A stretch of DNA of 64,000 nt from Xiphias gladius (lineage: Eukaryota > Chordata > Actinopteri > Istiophoriformes > Xiphiidae). The notes beneath the pieces were generated by a model. It saw only the letters and a list, made by a program, of their open reading frames with translations, was not told where the DNA came from and made no database searches. A program made the position numbers and the translations under genes. Numbering within the stretch: position 1 is the first letter of the stretch; every line of letters starts with the position of its first letter. The stretch lies in contig NC_053417.1 in NCBI RefSeq assembly GCF_016859285.1, positions 10,801,206-10,865,205 of the forward strand, written 5' to 3'. Positions 15,301 to 36,822 of this stretch are shown here, piece by piece.

Positions 15301-18300
15301 TTGGTGCGAGCAGCAATATCCCGGACACGCAGGGCAGCCAGGGGATCCTTCTCTTTCCCTTTATCCGCCAGGGCAGTCGGGCTCAGGTTAAGAATCAGGT
15401 ACAGGCTGTTTAGAAGGCACCAGGCTCCCAGCAGCTGGAAGTTCTGATAATGCTGTATACACAAATAAGTGTGTTTAAAAAAAATCAATTTCCAAGATTT
15501 TATTTCATAGACACCGCTTACACAATTCTTAACTTAGTTTAGCTTCACAAACGATAAACTACTTACGTGGCACAGGAAATCAAAAGGTACTGAAGTAGTG
15601 TTATTCTTTGAATATTCTAGTTAGTACTCAAAACCAGGTACTCACTTCTCCTCCAGCTCTGCGGGAGTTGCTGATGGCTTGTCCAATCATTTCATAGATC
15701 TCCAGCTGTTGCCAACACAAATTTTGTACTTGTTACCATTTTAAATTTGCTGTATCTGATTATGGACACATGCTAGCAAGGCAGTCATTGGCGATTATAA
15801 AAGACCATAGGGAGAGATGTGATGCAATGTCAAAATATGATAATATCACCACTATTTAAACAGTCATAGACAAATATATTTGCCCACAATTCTTTCATTA
15901 TTTGAAGTCAGTGAATAAGGCCTATGTAAAAACTTTAGCAAAAGGCAAGTAACATATGACCATACATTGACAAAGTATGTTGTACTCATAATACTCACAC
16001 ATTTCTGGACAATTGTTGCTGCATCATTTTCATAGTCCTCCTCTTTAGTCCCAGTGGAGGCAGATCGAAGCTGCAAGCCGCTTCCTACCTGCAGAATGGC
16101 CATGCAAGTGGCCACACTCACACCTAAATATGTAAAAATAGTTTTTACATTCAGTTGTTGATTAAATAGGGGAGAGAGTAATAGTCAGTTATTCCAGCTG
16201 GTGGTTTAACATTCAAACGCGTCATATTGCTGCACTGCTTTATGGTCTCTTGCTGTTTGTAGAGGAAAGCTGGTATTGCTGTCCTGTCTAAAATTCCTCC
16301 TCGTTTGTTGAATAGTGGACAGTAGAATTTTATTTTACCCATAGAGAGTTGCCACCTACCAGCATAGAGACAGCTCAAAGCCAGCACAGTCATATCAAGT
16401 AATCTCCCTGGTGTCAAGGGCTCCAGTACAGGCAGGGAAAGTGTGTCCAGAGCCATGGTCACGTCTATCACCAGTGAATGGAATCTGTGTATGGGTTTAA
16501 GTGTAGAAAGTTAATTAAATAATTGGGAGGAAATAAAAAAATAAAATAAAAAACTTTCACAAACACTACTCATCCAATATACATGTAGAAACGCAAACAG
16601 ATTATATTGTATATTCAAAATAAATCAAAATATATTAATATACATATATACAGTATATTACTTTACTTTAGAACATTTTATCCTTATAAATAAATAAATA
16701 AATAAAAAATACCCATTGCGGACAGCAGTGGCATCAGCCACTGTCGCGGGCATGATAAAGAAAGAGTTGGCTGATACAGCATCTTGAAAACGGTTGATGT
16801 AGCGTAGAAAGTAGGGCAGGTTGAGGCACACTCGTAGCAATTTCTCAGACCCACCTGGAAATACAAGTTATGGAAAAAAAACTATTAGCCCTAATGAGAA
16901 AAGAAAGAAAGAAACAATTTTGCTATGTTACATTAAAATATAGAGAGCAAACAGTACTTTGGTTGGTTGCAGGGTCTTAAAAGATTTAGAGCTCCATAGT
17001 ACAATTTTCCCACTTACGACAGTAAAAAAAATGAACACGTGACTTTCATACGGCCTGAAAAGTTCAAAGTAAAATTCACTGAACCAGGATTCTGGTAAAT
17101 TACCAGCAGGATACTGTTGTAAGGTGATGGTTTCTTCACACTTAAAATGCTGTGTCTGTGTTTTATATCATTAGTGGCGTCGGAACATGGATTACACCGA
17201 GAGGGCCTAAAAATTCTAAAATATCATATCATGGAGGTGAACACTTCAAGTGGTTATATAACCAAAAAAAGAAAAAAATGAAAAAGAAAATTACCTAATG
17301 AAATGTATTCAGCAATCATTCGCATATATATATTAATGGTCGCTTTCTAAAATGTGTGTTTACGGTATAACTCTAAACTTGGTTTTAATAAACCAACACT
17401 GTCCGGCAATAAATCAACAAGTTACTACTCACCAAGTTCCTGTAAGCTTGACACATTCTGAGAGACAAAGGCATTTTTCATTTTGGCCTGAACAGCTTGA
17501 TCTGTGGTTTGGTCATCGCAATCACTCTCAGCCTATAATTGGAGTTGAAAAACATAACAATGATGATAATTTACTATAACCATCATTGCAGTCAAAGAGC
17601 AGCTGTTTTGTATGTGGCAAATTAAATTACAGGTTAAGATTGAGTTTATTTTCAGTAAAAATACTCATGAGAAGAAACCTGACGAGCTGTTCAGCTGTTT
17701 GGTTAACAGCTGTGAAGCTTAAGCTCTGAACTTCTGTAAGTTCTGTAACACTTGCCTGCATTTGTGTTGCTGATGGGGAGGCCAAGATGGTGGTAAGGTC
17801 AGGGTTAAAAACTGAAGTCAGTTGATTAAAGAAGTTCATTTGTACTTCTTTTTGTCGAAGCTCTGGGTTCACAGCACTGGGCACCTCCTTCTGATCTTCC
17901 ACTATTAAATGGACACAATTTTCTCAGTTACATTCTAAACCTTTGAATATTTGTTGTTCTGCACAAAGGCCTATGAGTATATCATATCTGTCCATTTTTC
18001 AGCCAAGCCCAACAATATCACTGAACAATCACTACACCAGTCAATATATGAAACTATTGAACAGTTTTTTAACAACTTGTTCTTTTTTATAATGAATGAA
18101 TCATTTTACAATTAGCAATGCTGTGTCGTAATCAATTAAGTATCTTTAACTTTGGTTCATCTCTGAAGGGACACTTACCGTCTGAAAGAGTCTTGATGGT
18201 TTGAGGCAACTTGGCAGACTTCATCATAGCAGTGAAAGTAATGATTTCTGTGCGATCTAGTCTGCTGCAGCCAGTGCAAAGTCCTTTTATTAGAAGAATC

Positions 18301-21300
18301 AGGTGTTTCTGAGGAAAAAATGAACAGTGTTATTTGATTGAACTATTATTTAACTAATAATATTCTTTTCATACAGAAAATGGACACACATGAGCAGGAA
18401 AAGCAAGTTAATGCAAATGTAAAGTACAAAAACATGCAAAATTCAAAATACCTGAATCGAGCTAAATTGGCTAACAGAGACAATTTTAGCAGCATTTTGT
18501 CTTTGACTGGTGTCAATTTTCTAACTCCTTAAAAAACTGACCAAAAATTGTCCATTGAATACAGTCCCACAACATTACACTGTGCCCTGCAGTTTGTTTC
18601 TCTTACCTGTGATACTGCACATGCCTCATCTGGATTTTCCAAGCGCAACAATGAGAATTCAATCAATACTTTGCACGCAGCAGCAACCGACAACAACTGA
18701 TTTCTTGGTACTAGGGAGACAGAGCAAAAATTATTTACTGGCTGGAGGAAACACTACTTCAAATATTCTAGCTGAATGGCAGTAGTAATTTCTTATCTTA
18801 AACCAAAGAAAAATGAAAAAATACATACTTTGTCCACATACTGTGGTGATGTAATGTGCAGAGAGTGCCACGAATGATGAATAGAAAGGCTCATACTGTT
18901 TATCATGGTGAAGAATGTCTGATTCACTGCAAATGACAAGTGAAATATCTCATAAAATACTGTCAAATAGGAATTTTGATAAAACATTTTCATAGCATTT
19001 TTCTGTCTGGAGATGAGAGCTGGGAGAGACAAAACAGACAGACAATGTCATGGTGTTTATAAGAGAAACTCTTAAGTCCAGTGACCCTAATAAAACCTAT
19101 GGCTTCCTGTTCGTTGCAGATTTGACTTTAAGGTTTTCCTCCTGGTCTAAAAAGCACTGAGTGGTCTGGTTCAATGATAGTGTTTAGTAACAGCCCTTAT
19201 TTTATTTTATTTTTTAAAATTACACAATTGTTTGCAGTCTCCTGTTTCTGCTGTTTTAAAATTAAAAAATATGGCTCTGGTAGGTAGTGGAAAGACCTTA
19301 ATTTTTACTTGTGTGCTATATGTGATTGGTGTTCATTAATGATGTGTTTTTATGTAACTATAGGATACCTATCTTACATTGCCATTTTGGCCAGTTCTCT
19401 CGTGTAAAAGAGATAATGTTTCACAAAAGACATCCTGATTAAATAAAGGTTGAATAAAACATAAAATAAAATATTTTTCGCAATGCACAGTACACAATTC
19501 CCACCCAATCATACATCACTGAAATGTACTGCTTAAGACAAACTAGTCTTACAGCTGACAGTCAGCTTAATCCAACTGGAAGCCCTTGAACGATCAATAA
19601 AATATTGCTGAAAAAAGCTTTAAATTTGATTGTGTAGCTAATGAGTGGACATCAGAAAATTCATTGCCATATCAAACATGTATATATGTATAACCATGCC
19701 TTCCCCATCAGAAGCTTAGAGAATAAATTAGTATTTCTGTTATCTCTGAAAATTATTTTTTCTTCCTTTCAAAAAATAAAAAAATTGAAATTCACTAAGA
19801 ACTCATTTTTAATGCAAGAAGCAAAAAGCCTTTGTGATGTCAGATTGGACTTTATTCCTTCAAAGTATCTGACGGAAAACATTTAAATTTTCTTTGTCAA
19901 AATAACAGACAAGTGCAATCTATAAATGGAACACATACCCTATATTATCAACAGTGACTTTATAAATAACGATTAATGAACAGGGTATGTAAAATAAAAT
20001 CAATGCAGCTACTAACAACAAAGTTGCAGTAACATGGACATTCTGTTATGTGAAATCTCTGGGCGTAGGCAGGCTTTTGGCAGCACGGCATGGTAACGAG
20101 AGTCTACCAAAATGTGTGTGGCTAAACCATGTCCACTAAATCTATAATATGTACAATATACAACAAGTGCATGTGTGCTCTTCAAGAACTCAACTTTACT
20201 ACACTCAGTGTTTTCAAACTTTGATGTTTGTCATTTAAAGCTTTAGCAATATAAGTCTTCTTCTTTAATGTCCAGAAAAGCCTACTGTGCTGAGGAAATA
20301 TTTAATTAAAGATAAAACTTGACAAATTCAGGCTGATATTAGCAGAACTTGCCTTTTGGCATTTTCTTTTGGTGTGATTTGAATTTTTCATGTATGCTCC
20401 ATAAACACCTGGGGCCTAGTAATACCCAGGCTTGTTAAGGGCACTCAAGTAAAAAGGAAGGCACCTACATTTGCAACATTACTACTACAAATGGACTGTT
20501 TGGATAGTAGAAAAGGTCTCACGGGACCGAACGACCGTTTTACTTCTGATGATCGCTAGTAGTTTGTTATATCTGAAATCGAAACTTAACAGGCCTGGTA
20601 GCAGTAGTTCTCATATTTGCAGGTTGGTTGTTGCTTCGAGAAATGAAACCAATAAACACAGTAGGTCACCATTGACCAGGAGTGTTAAGTGACGACTTGA
20701 CTAACGGGCAGTACAGTTACTACTGACCTAAAAACGTTTCCTGGTGATGTATGCCTGGGAGAAATGTGCACTAACTACCTAGTTTAACGAAAACATTTTA
20801 AGAAACTTTGAAAGGTCCCCGACAATAATTATTCCTGGCTGTGACACTCATCTACAAAGACAAGCTTCTCCTGCGTGACAGGTAATGCATCAGCTTTTTT
20901 TCCAAATGATTTAGCACAATGTTGGATTTCCCACGGCACGTTTGGTCTTACATTTAATTACGCAGCAACTTTGCTAGGTTATCACTCGATTGACAATACA
21001 TTAACGGCGAACCATCACCACCTAGCCAAAACTGAGTGGACAGTCGAGGATCTCCGCCTACTTTGAACCCAACCACAGACAGACAGCAGATAACGATTAA
21101 CTGACGGGCTGTTAACCAGACAATACATAAACAGTCCGTGGGCATACCCTAGGTAGACGGGATATAGCAAGCTCAGCACACAAGCTGAATCACATTTAGA
21201 TAAGTTGAGTTAGCTGACGTAGTCAACTATTACTGTGGCCATTTCAACGCTACGTTATCCACTCCGTTTGGAAGGCCTATTAGTTCTCTTGCTGGCTAAT

Positions 21301-21833
21301 GTTTGTGTTAGCTAGCTAATGATGAAGCAAATTTCCTTCAAGTTCCACTGAGACATCGATTAACGTTTGTACAGCGCTAGTGTTACATTAAAGATCAACG
21401 TGCATCAGTAATTCGTCGTGCATTGTTTGAAATCGTTTGAGTTACCAGCCTGGGCAAGCTGCACATAATTTTGACTAAGTTAGCTGACGTTAGCATATTA
21501 GCTAACGTCAGCAACTGACTCGGTGCCAGTGCAAGTTAAGCTCAGGTAGCTTGCTAGCCGCTAACGTTAGCTAAGTGGGTAACGTTTCCCATCGAACTTA
21601 ACTTACTGAGCTAACTTAGCAAGTTAGCCAGCCAGCTAACTCCTGGGTGGACACGGCCAGTATCTGAGCAAACAAAGACCCGCAATACATTGACATGTAA
21701 CCGGTTACCTGTTGATTATAGACCCAATAAGCTGAGGTAGCTCTTTCGTTTCAAAAGCGGTGTACGAAGCCGATAAAAGCGGCCGCACTGCCGCTGTCCA
21801 TTCGTGTTCCCCATCTCCTCCGCTCGACGCCAT
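312..21833 (-). CDS. ubr4: UBR4 (p600) E3 ubiquitin ligase, 5' third of the gene, 32 coding exons
   Basis: Giant E3 ligase of the Arg/N-degron pathway that recognises destabilising N-termini. In vertebrates it is about 5,200 residues, so this window holds roughly the first 1,544. Start: ATG at 21,833 in a good Kozak context, reading MASSGGDGEHEW. Exons, 5' to 3': 21709-21833, 18829-18926, 18607-18710, 18179-18308, 17756-17901, 17433-17532, 16713-16854, 16360-16484, 15999-16123, 15646-15705, 15262-15452, 14830-14929, 14147-14284, 13910-14027, 9156-9343, 8811-8967, 8576-8661, 8256-8425, 7642-7921, 7018-7150, 6585-6664, 6296-6424, 5793-5975, 5322-5444, 4994-5223, 3207-3325, 3003-3100, 2149-2306, 1812-2018, 1472-1573, 1288-1388, 312-699. 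Phase holds across all joins. Matches to vertebrate UBR4 run throughout, for example QLLGAWCLLNSL, YYEDDFSSTEEDSSQ, ESSTESVAEISS and NGDGTGFPELMV. An acidic stretch precedes a nine-proline run (exon 9156-9343). The last exon ends in mid-codon, and the UBR box exons lie beyond the left edge. One intron uses a GC donor (17,754-17,755). Confidence 0.96.
2366..2440. repeat. Possible non-autonomous DNA transposon end (low confidence)
   Basis: The sequence gccgggtaatatgggtaaaa followed by alternating AT-rich text resembles the 12,014-12,070 segment and a family of fish repeats that begin with a GGGC..AATAT pattern. Only the end is recognisable. Confidence 0.25.
3780..4810 (+). mobile_element. Decayed non-LTR retrotransposon (reverse transcriptase remnant) in a UBR4 intron
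   Basis: Translating the plus strand across several frames gives reverse-transcriptase fragments in the right order: FFGPLSFLFYINDLKSA-like sequence near 3,830; an open stretch with NVSIWLSDNRLSLHLGKT at 3,913-4,131; ILAGALFHGHFDYAA near 4,225; and LPLSLNPITSEHIFKL near 4,590. These match the palm, thumb and C-terminal parts of LINE ORF2. Frameshifts and stops break it, so it is dead. It sits antisense to UBR4 in the intron between exons 3207-3325 and 4994-5223. Confidence 0.75.
4500..4534. repeat. (TTTAA)n pentanucleotide repeat
   Basis: About seven TTTAA units inside the LINE remnant, intronic in UBR4. Confidence 0.85.
4870..4900. repeat. Short (AATT)n then (CAGT)n repeats
   Basis: Four to five AATT units directly followed by three to four CAGT units just beyond the LINE remnant. 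Confidence 0.75.
10440..11480 (-). mobile_element. Decayed LINE: apurinic endonuclease-region remnant
   Basis: On the minus strand, broken frames read DTIVLLGHFNV, then SRTRKARIDD-like text, VAELSSELDQVVEDVRQTL, and NFSCVPWVAGDIESMGRLD. This order (GDFNAH-type motif, then SMIDFV-type and WIRWR-type regions, then SFSCIP..GDMES) is that of the endonuclease module and linker of a LINE widespread in teleost genomes. Many stops and indels make it inactive. It lies in the same orientation as UBR4. Confidence 0.65.
13150..13345 (+). mobile_element. LINE 3' tail fragment
   Basis: Contains GGGTCTCTGTAAATATAA, a CTAGACCTGCTACATATGAA block, AAAGTGCCCGGAGACAAC, GATTTGGCGCTATATAAATA and the terminal GAATTGAATCGAAT repeat. 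These are the 3' end of an abundant L2/Maui-type fish LINE. Only the tail is present. Confidence 0.65.
19090..19460 (+). mobile_element. LINE 3' end in UBR4 intron 1
   Basis: TGGCTTCCTGTTCGTTGCAG translates to WLPVRCRFDFKVF, followed by KALSGLVQ-like text: the last conserved block of a LINE reverse transcriptase protein. The downstream sequence ends in CCTGATTAAATAAAGGTTGA and further AATAAA-like repeats, the usual tail. It is 5' truncated and inactive. Confidence 0.65.
21483..21571. repeat. Cluster of GCTAACGTTAGC-type palindromes beside the UBR4 start
   Basis: GCTGACGTTAGC at 21,483-21,494 and its exact reverse complement GCTAACGTCAGC at 21,501-21,512 are separated by six bases. The full palindrome GCTAACGTTAGC follows at 21,560-21,571. 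More half-copies lie around 21,200-21,630. The cluster is within 350 bp of the UBR4 start codon. Confidence 0.8.
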
Positions 21834-23586
21834 CTTGAAATCCCTTAGAAAAAACTAGGTACTGGAAGACGAAACTGTGAAGGTAAATCATAGGGGGCGC
21901 TCACTATCTGACAAATCGGGCGAATCTGATTGCCTCTAAGGAACAGTATTTCAATCTAATTGCAAGTTTGCACATAAGAATGAGACAGTGCCCCTTTTCC
22001 ACATACAAATAACACAAACACTTCACACAGGTTACTTATTTATCTTTATTCCTTGCCATTGTTCCCATTGTACTACACAGTTGGGCAGAATTTGCTTTAT
22101 GTCATTGTTTGATTCAAGAAACATTTTAACATTCTTACAAATTTATAGTGTATGTGCGTTTAGAAGATTGCAGAGTATTATAATACCTTAGTGATGGCAC
22201 CTTGACCTTGCCGTCTGGATTGATTGTCTCCTGAACCAATAATGGTGCAATATAATAAGAATAAGGAGAAAAAAAACGTTCAGCCTCCATTATTTATTTA
22301 ATTTCTGACTGCAGTAAACAAACAGTATTTCGAAAGCCTGGAAGAAAGTGTATAATCTAACTCGAGGCTCAGAATTTGATTTTCTACCTGTGAGGAGATT
22401 ACATTTGGCTAAAGACATAGTTTTTTTGTGTTGAATCTTGCGGGGGTTTTTTGTTTGCTTGTTTCTTTGTTTGTTTTTTACTGAAATCTCACTTAATGAT
22501 TTTTATACACAAATGACGGAGCCTTTTTTATGCTTTCCAAATCAAGTAGAAAAAAGTTTAATCTGTTTCCAGTGAAAAATAAAAATGTCACTACTACCTA
22601 AAAAATACTTTTAGTATGCATGTTTGCCCTGTAGGCTATGATTTCATTACGTTATTATGTCCAAAGTATTTATTTATTCACTTATTTGCTGGCTTAGCTT
22701 TTAAAAATGTTTTTTTTAAATGTATCCCAATGTATCTATTGTGTATGGTACACAACAATTTCTGGAATTAATTTTAATTTTTAAAAATGTTCACAAATGA
22801 CCATAAGTCCAATTAATTAATTAAGTCCAATTAAAATGTTAAAGCCAAAATAAGGTCTGAATTAAAAAAAAGAGAGATGAAAGAGGACCAATTTATCTTG
22901 GATGAAAGCTATTCAATTTATTACATGGAACAGCATTATTGCTACATTATGTTATCCGCGCTTCTGCAGACAGGTGAAAGTTAAACATTTTAAAGTACAA
23001 TCAGTTGCCAGTTTATTAGATACACCTAGCTAAATCTAATGCAGTCTAATACAACAATCCTGGAGTAAGTCCTACCTTCATGAAGGTTATAATGTTCAGG
23101 TTTTGTTTGAGCAGTGTTAAAAAGGTGTTGATTCAACTGTATGATCATTTTGGAGGCTGCCTTGCATCAGGTTGACAGGTGTTCCTATTATTTTGTCCAC
23201 TCCATTCAAATCATCGATCGTAGGCTAAATAACAGATACACCTCTCTGTATAATGCAATACAGTTCAACAACACCACAAACTACAGCCTCCAAATAATAC
23301 AGTTGAATCATCACCTCTTTAACAACGTTTCAGCAAAAACGCTGTAACCTTCACGAAGGTAAGCTTTATTGCAAGACTGATGTATTAGACTGAATTCGTT
23401 TTAGCTAGGTGTTCCTAATAAACTGTCAACTGACTGCACATTCATGATCACTGCATTACATTTATTGGGGCTATGTGTCTTTCTCGACTGTGGGGGGCAG
23501 CACCTCTCAGTCACCAGAAAAAAAGAAAGCCAGTCAACTCCAGACTTCCTCCTTCCTTTGAAGAGCTAGCCAAAGCTACTGCTGCA
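21834..23586. promoter_or_regulatory. Head-to-head interval between UBR4 and EMC1
   Basis: The two start codons face away from each other across 1.75 kb. No TATA box is evident on either side. CTTCCTCCTTCC, an ETS-type pyrimidine tract, lies just before the EMC1 ATG, and short GC-rich sequence surrounds the UBR4 first exon. 21,900-22,990 is AT-rich with nothing I recognise. 23,001-23,434 is a foldback element. Confidence 0.5.
23001..23434. mobile_element. Foldback/MITE-like element with long terminal inverted repeats
   Basis: The left end TCAGTTGCCAGTTTATTAGA has an inverted, imperfect copy at the right end, TCTAATAAACTG-like reading TCCTAATAAACTGTCAACTGA. Complementarity continues inward for about 150 bases per arm: TACACCTAGCTAAA, GCAGTCTAATACA, CCTTCATGAAGGTTA, GTTGATTCAACTGTAT and GGAGGCTG all recur inverted. 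There is no coding capacity. It is probably a non-autonomous DNA transposon; the family was not identified. Confidence 0.7.
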
Positions 23587-33739
<10,153 letters not shown>

Positions 33740-34510
33740 AGTGATCGTCAAAATCCCATCTCGGCCAGCCCTGAGGCTGCACAAAGGACCTCAGCCCGAG
33801 GAGATAAGATGGCTGAGGACGTGCCTGTAGAAGAACACAGGTCAAAGTTCGATAAGGCCCATAAGGAACTGCAAGGGTGAGGGGACAGCGGGGTGGGGGT
33901 GACAGGAGGGGTTAGTAGAGGTTTTATGTGTTTATTTTTTAACTTATTTTGCAAGCACAAGGAATTATTTCACAGTAGAGTAATTGTTTTTTGTGCCATG
34001 TCATTTTGATTAAATGTTTAACACATAACTAATTACAAATTAATGAAACAGAATTGGATTTATTAAATCGTGGAGTTTGTAAATTCCAACACGTGAAAGT
34101 TACTGTTTACATTCTCCAGAAACAAGTAAGGAAAAAAAGGTTTTGAGGTTGTTATTTAGAAGAATTTATTTACAATCAGTAGGCTGGCAAATCTGCTGAC
34201 CCGTTGCAGTTCTAAGCCTTCCTAAAGCATCATGCCGAAACGCGTGAGCAGATCAGATTGCTGTTTTTTTTTTTTTTTTTTTTTTTTAACTATGGAGTGG
34301 GGCCCTTTTTTCCTGACTCGCTTCCGGAGAATATAGTCACTGCTTTTTTTAAAAGGCGGACCACCCGGCTGAACTTAAGTGCAGGAGAAGCGCACCTTTT
34401 TCCTCTTATGAACACATGTAAAAGTTAGATACCGGAGCAATGATAGTTTTTTTCCAAGAATACATTTTGTTACACTTCTGCTGCATTAGACTGCTCTAAT
34501 GGAGAGTTAT

Positions 34511-34516
34511 AATAAA
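34511..34516 (+). terminator. emc1: Candidate polyadenylation signal of EMC1
   Basis: AATAAA about 770 nt downstream of the EMC1 stop codon at 33,737-33,739. The stretch before it has no other gene and reads as 3' UTR with a poly-T tract at 34,263-34,288. Confidence 0.35.
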
Positions 34517-35489
34517 TGTGGAGGTCAGAGAAAACAGAAGACATACAACATGTGAGCATAATTGGTACAATACCGTAGTTGTATGGTTTATACTTTTAGC
34601 CTGCTGAAACACCGTGAGACCTGAATGCCATTTGGTTTAATGGCAAATGAAATGTGAATATACAGTGTGAGGAGATGGTGTAGCATGGACAAGGAAGGGT
34701 TATTTGTGCTTTCCTGAAGACTCTCCCACCAAAAGCACTGTCACACTGTCTCCACCATCACGCGCTTGACCAAGGTACGACCAGCACAAGCCTTTATTTT
34801 ATGTACATCAGTCATCCTGCAGCTCATATGTTTGTGAGCAGTTTTGATCCAACGTCCACTGTTGTTGATGCTCCATTAAAATTGGTCTCAGAACTCCAGT
34901 TTGAGTGTTTTCGCAAACTTTCTAAGAGGCTGCAAAAGACAATTGTCGAAACCTTGAAATGTGTGATTAGAGATTAGACATTTTTCAAGTAATCATGATG
35001 TATCTTATTCAATATAGGTACAGGACTTTTAAAAGTATTGGTAACGTGTCCACACCTAGTGTAGGTTGCCATACCTTTTCTAAAAAAGTGTTTATCAGAT
35101 ATAAACTAGCAAAAGACATTAACAAACTTCAACCTAAACATTAAGTCAATAATTACATTATTAATGATGAGTTATATACTGTATGGTACACATTTAATTT
35201 TGTCTGCATTATAGTATGTGTTGTGTCATCGCAGAATCACGACTTACTGTTGATTAATATAAGTAAATTAAAAAATTTTGGAAGATGCTTCTTCTTAGTT
35301 GTAGTTTCTTTAAATATCCATGGCACAATAGTGGTGGGAAAAAGAGCTGATGTTTGCCTCCTCTTTTCAAAGAAACGAATAGGATTAAATAATCTATTAG
35401 TCTTGCGTCACAGTGAGAATATTGGCAAAGCAGAGACCGCCATCCAGAAAACATTGAACACTGAACCAATTATAGAATGAATAAGTTAT

Positions 35490-35495
35490 TTTATT
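35490..35495 (-). terminator. errfi1: Candidate polyadenylation signal of ERRFI1
   Basis: Minus-strand AATAAA about 1.3 kb after the ERRFI1 stop at 36,823. A long AT-rich 3' UTR is usual for this unstable, inducible transcript in vertebrates. The intervening bases hold no other gene that I can see. Confidence 0.35.
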
Positions 35496-36822
35496 TCTAT
35501 AAATAGATTAAAAACACAATTTTACAATGATTTACTTTTGACGCAACATTTAGAACTTACAAACTGCCTTTGCTCAGGTGAAATTTGACACAGAACCTTC
35601 ATGAGAACTTCCAACCCACTGGTGTAACAAAGGCTGTAAATGTGGGTCTGCACCTCAATGGTGTTAATGTAACATGAATTCCCTGCCCTCACACAGACAC
35701 AAAAGGAATTACTAAAGCTCCAATCTTTTCATTTTTGACCGTATGCAGTATCTGAGCTAAATTCACATACATTATTAAATAGTTTGTCTTAATGAGTTAT
35801 ATTTAGTGTTCATCAACTGATCATAAGAATAAAGGCCTCTTTTACAAATGTGTATATAAACACATCTGATGTAAAGCCTTTAACAGCATCCGAAAACATT
35901 AATGACTTAGTTGTTCTTCAGACAGTATGTGCATCAAAGGACCTGTCAATTTAAGAGTGACAGCAGGTTTGTTGTGTTCTGAATTTTGGTTGGCTTGGTG
36001 TAACTTTGAAATAAAAAGATCAGCTTTTTTTGATTGTGACAGCTGCTTAATAAAAGTTAAGTGCACTTGCACATAGAACTTGAGGCATGAGCATTGAAAT
36101 TGAATAGAATCCACTGAAACCTTATAGAGAGTTTTATCAGGTGAAAATATCACTGTAGTTCAAAACTTGTGTGATTCCAATATTGGCCAAACGGTCACTG
36201 TCAAATTTACCTTAAATCGTTATCTTAATGTGAGAATGATCCTGCAAAACATAAATCTATCAATACATTATACTTATGATTTAAAAGCAGCATTTTCATA
36301 AAACATACATGAACAAGCCCAGCTTGTACAGACAGTAATTATTTGCTCACTTCTAACAAAAAAAAATGTGCTATTAGCTCAGATTCTTTTAGTGATATGA
36401 GCATGTGGATGTCAGACTTAAAGACTTAAAATAAATGAGTGTTGAGACGTTTTCCCTGTGAGATAACTGCAGTACCCAAAATTAAAAAATGTTTACAGGA
36501 GGTAAATACGTCTTCACTATTAGTGAAAACACTGGAATGTTATGTTGTTTTCTGGGTTGAAATAGAGGAGGCCTCGATAAAATACTGACTGGTGAAATCT
36601 TCAGTTACAAAAAAACCACATTAAACGTCACAGTGCGGTCTGGTATAAGTGATCTCAGAATACATCAGTTACTGAAAGTAACACCAATATGACATTAGAC
36701 ATGCAAATGTAGCATGAAGATGTTTTCACACACTCTGTATAGTGTATCACATGGTTATTAATGATGTCCGTCACAGTTTTGTACTCATCAAGTTTCAGAC
36801 CCAGTGACATAAGTGAGGGTTT

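Larger units (their letters stand above)
18927..21708 (-). other. ubr4: UBR4 intron 1
   Basis: It holds the LINE 3' end at 19,090-19,460. The middle (19,470-21,150) shows nothing recognisable. The last 550 bases (21,160-21,708), next to the first exon, are rich in TTAGCTAG and GCTAACGTTAGC-type palindromes. Confidence 0.7.
33740..36822. other. Convergent 3' UTRs of EMC1 and ERRFI1
   Basis: No gene is visible here. The left part is EMC1 3' UTR and the right part ERRFI1 3' UTR; candidate polyadenylation signals are at 34,511 (+) and 35,490 (-). Otherwise AT-rich sequence with a 25-base T tract near 34,263. Confidence 0.6.

Noticed and set aside
34361-34380. ccacccggctgaacttaagt, similar to the start of 28S rRNA
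   Set aside because: The likeness covers under 20 bases and does not continue on either side, so it is not an rRNA copy.
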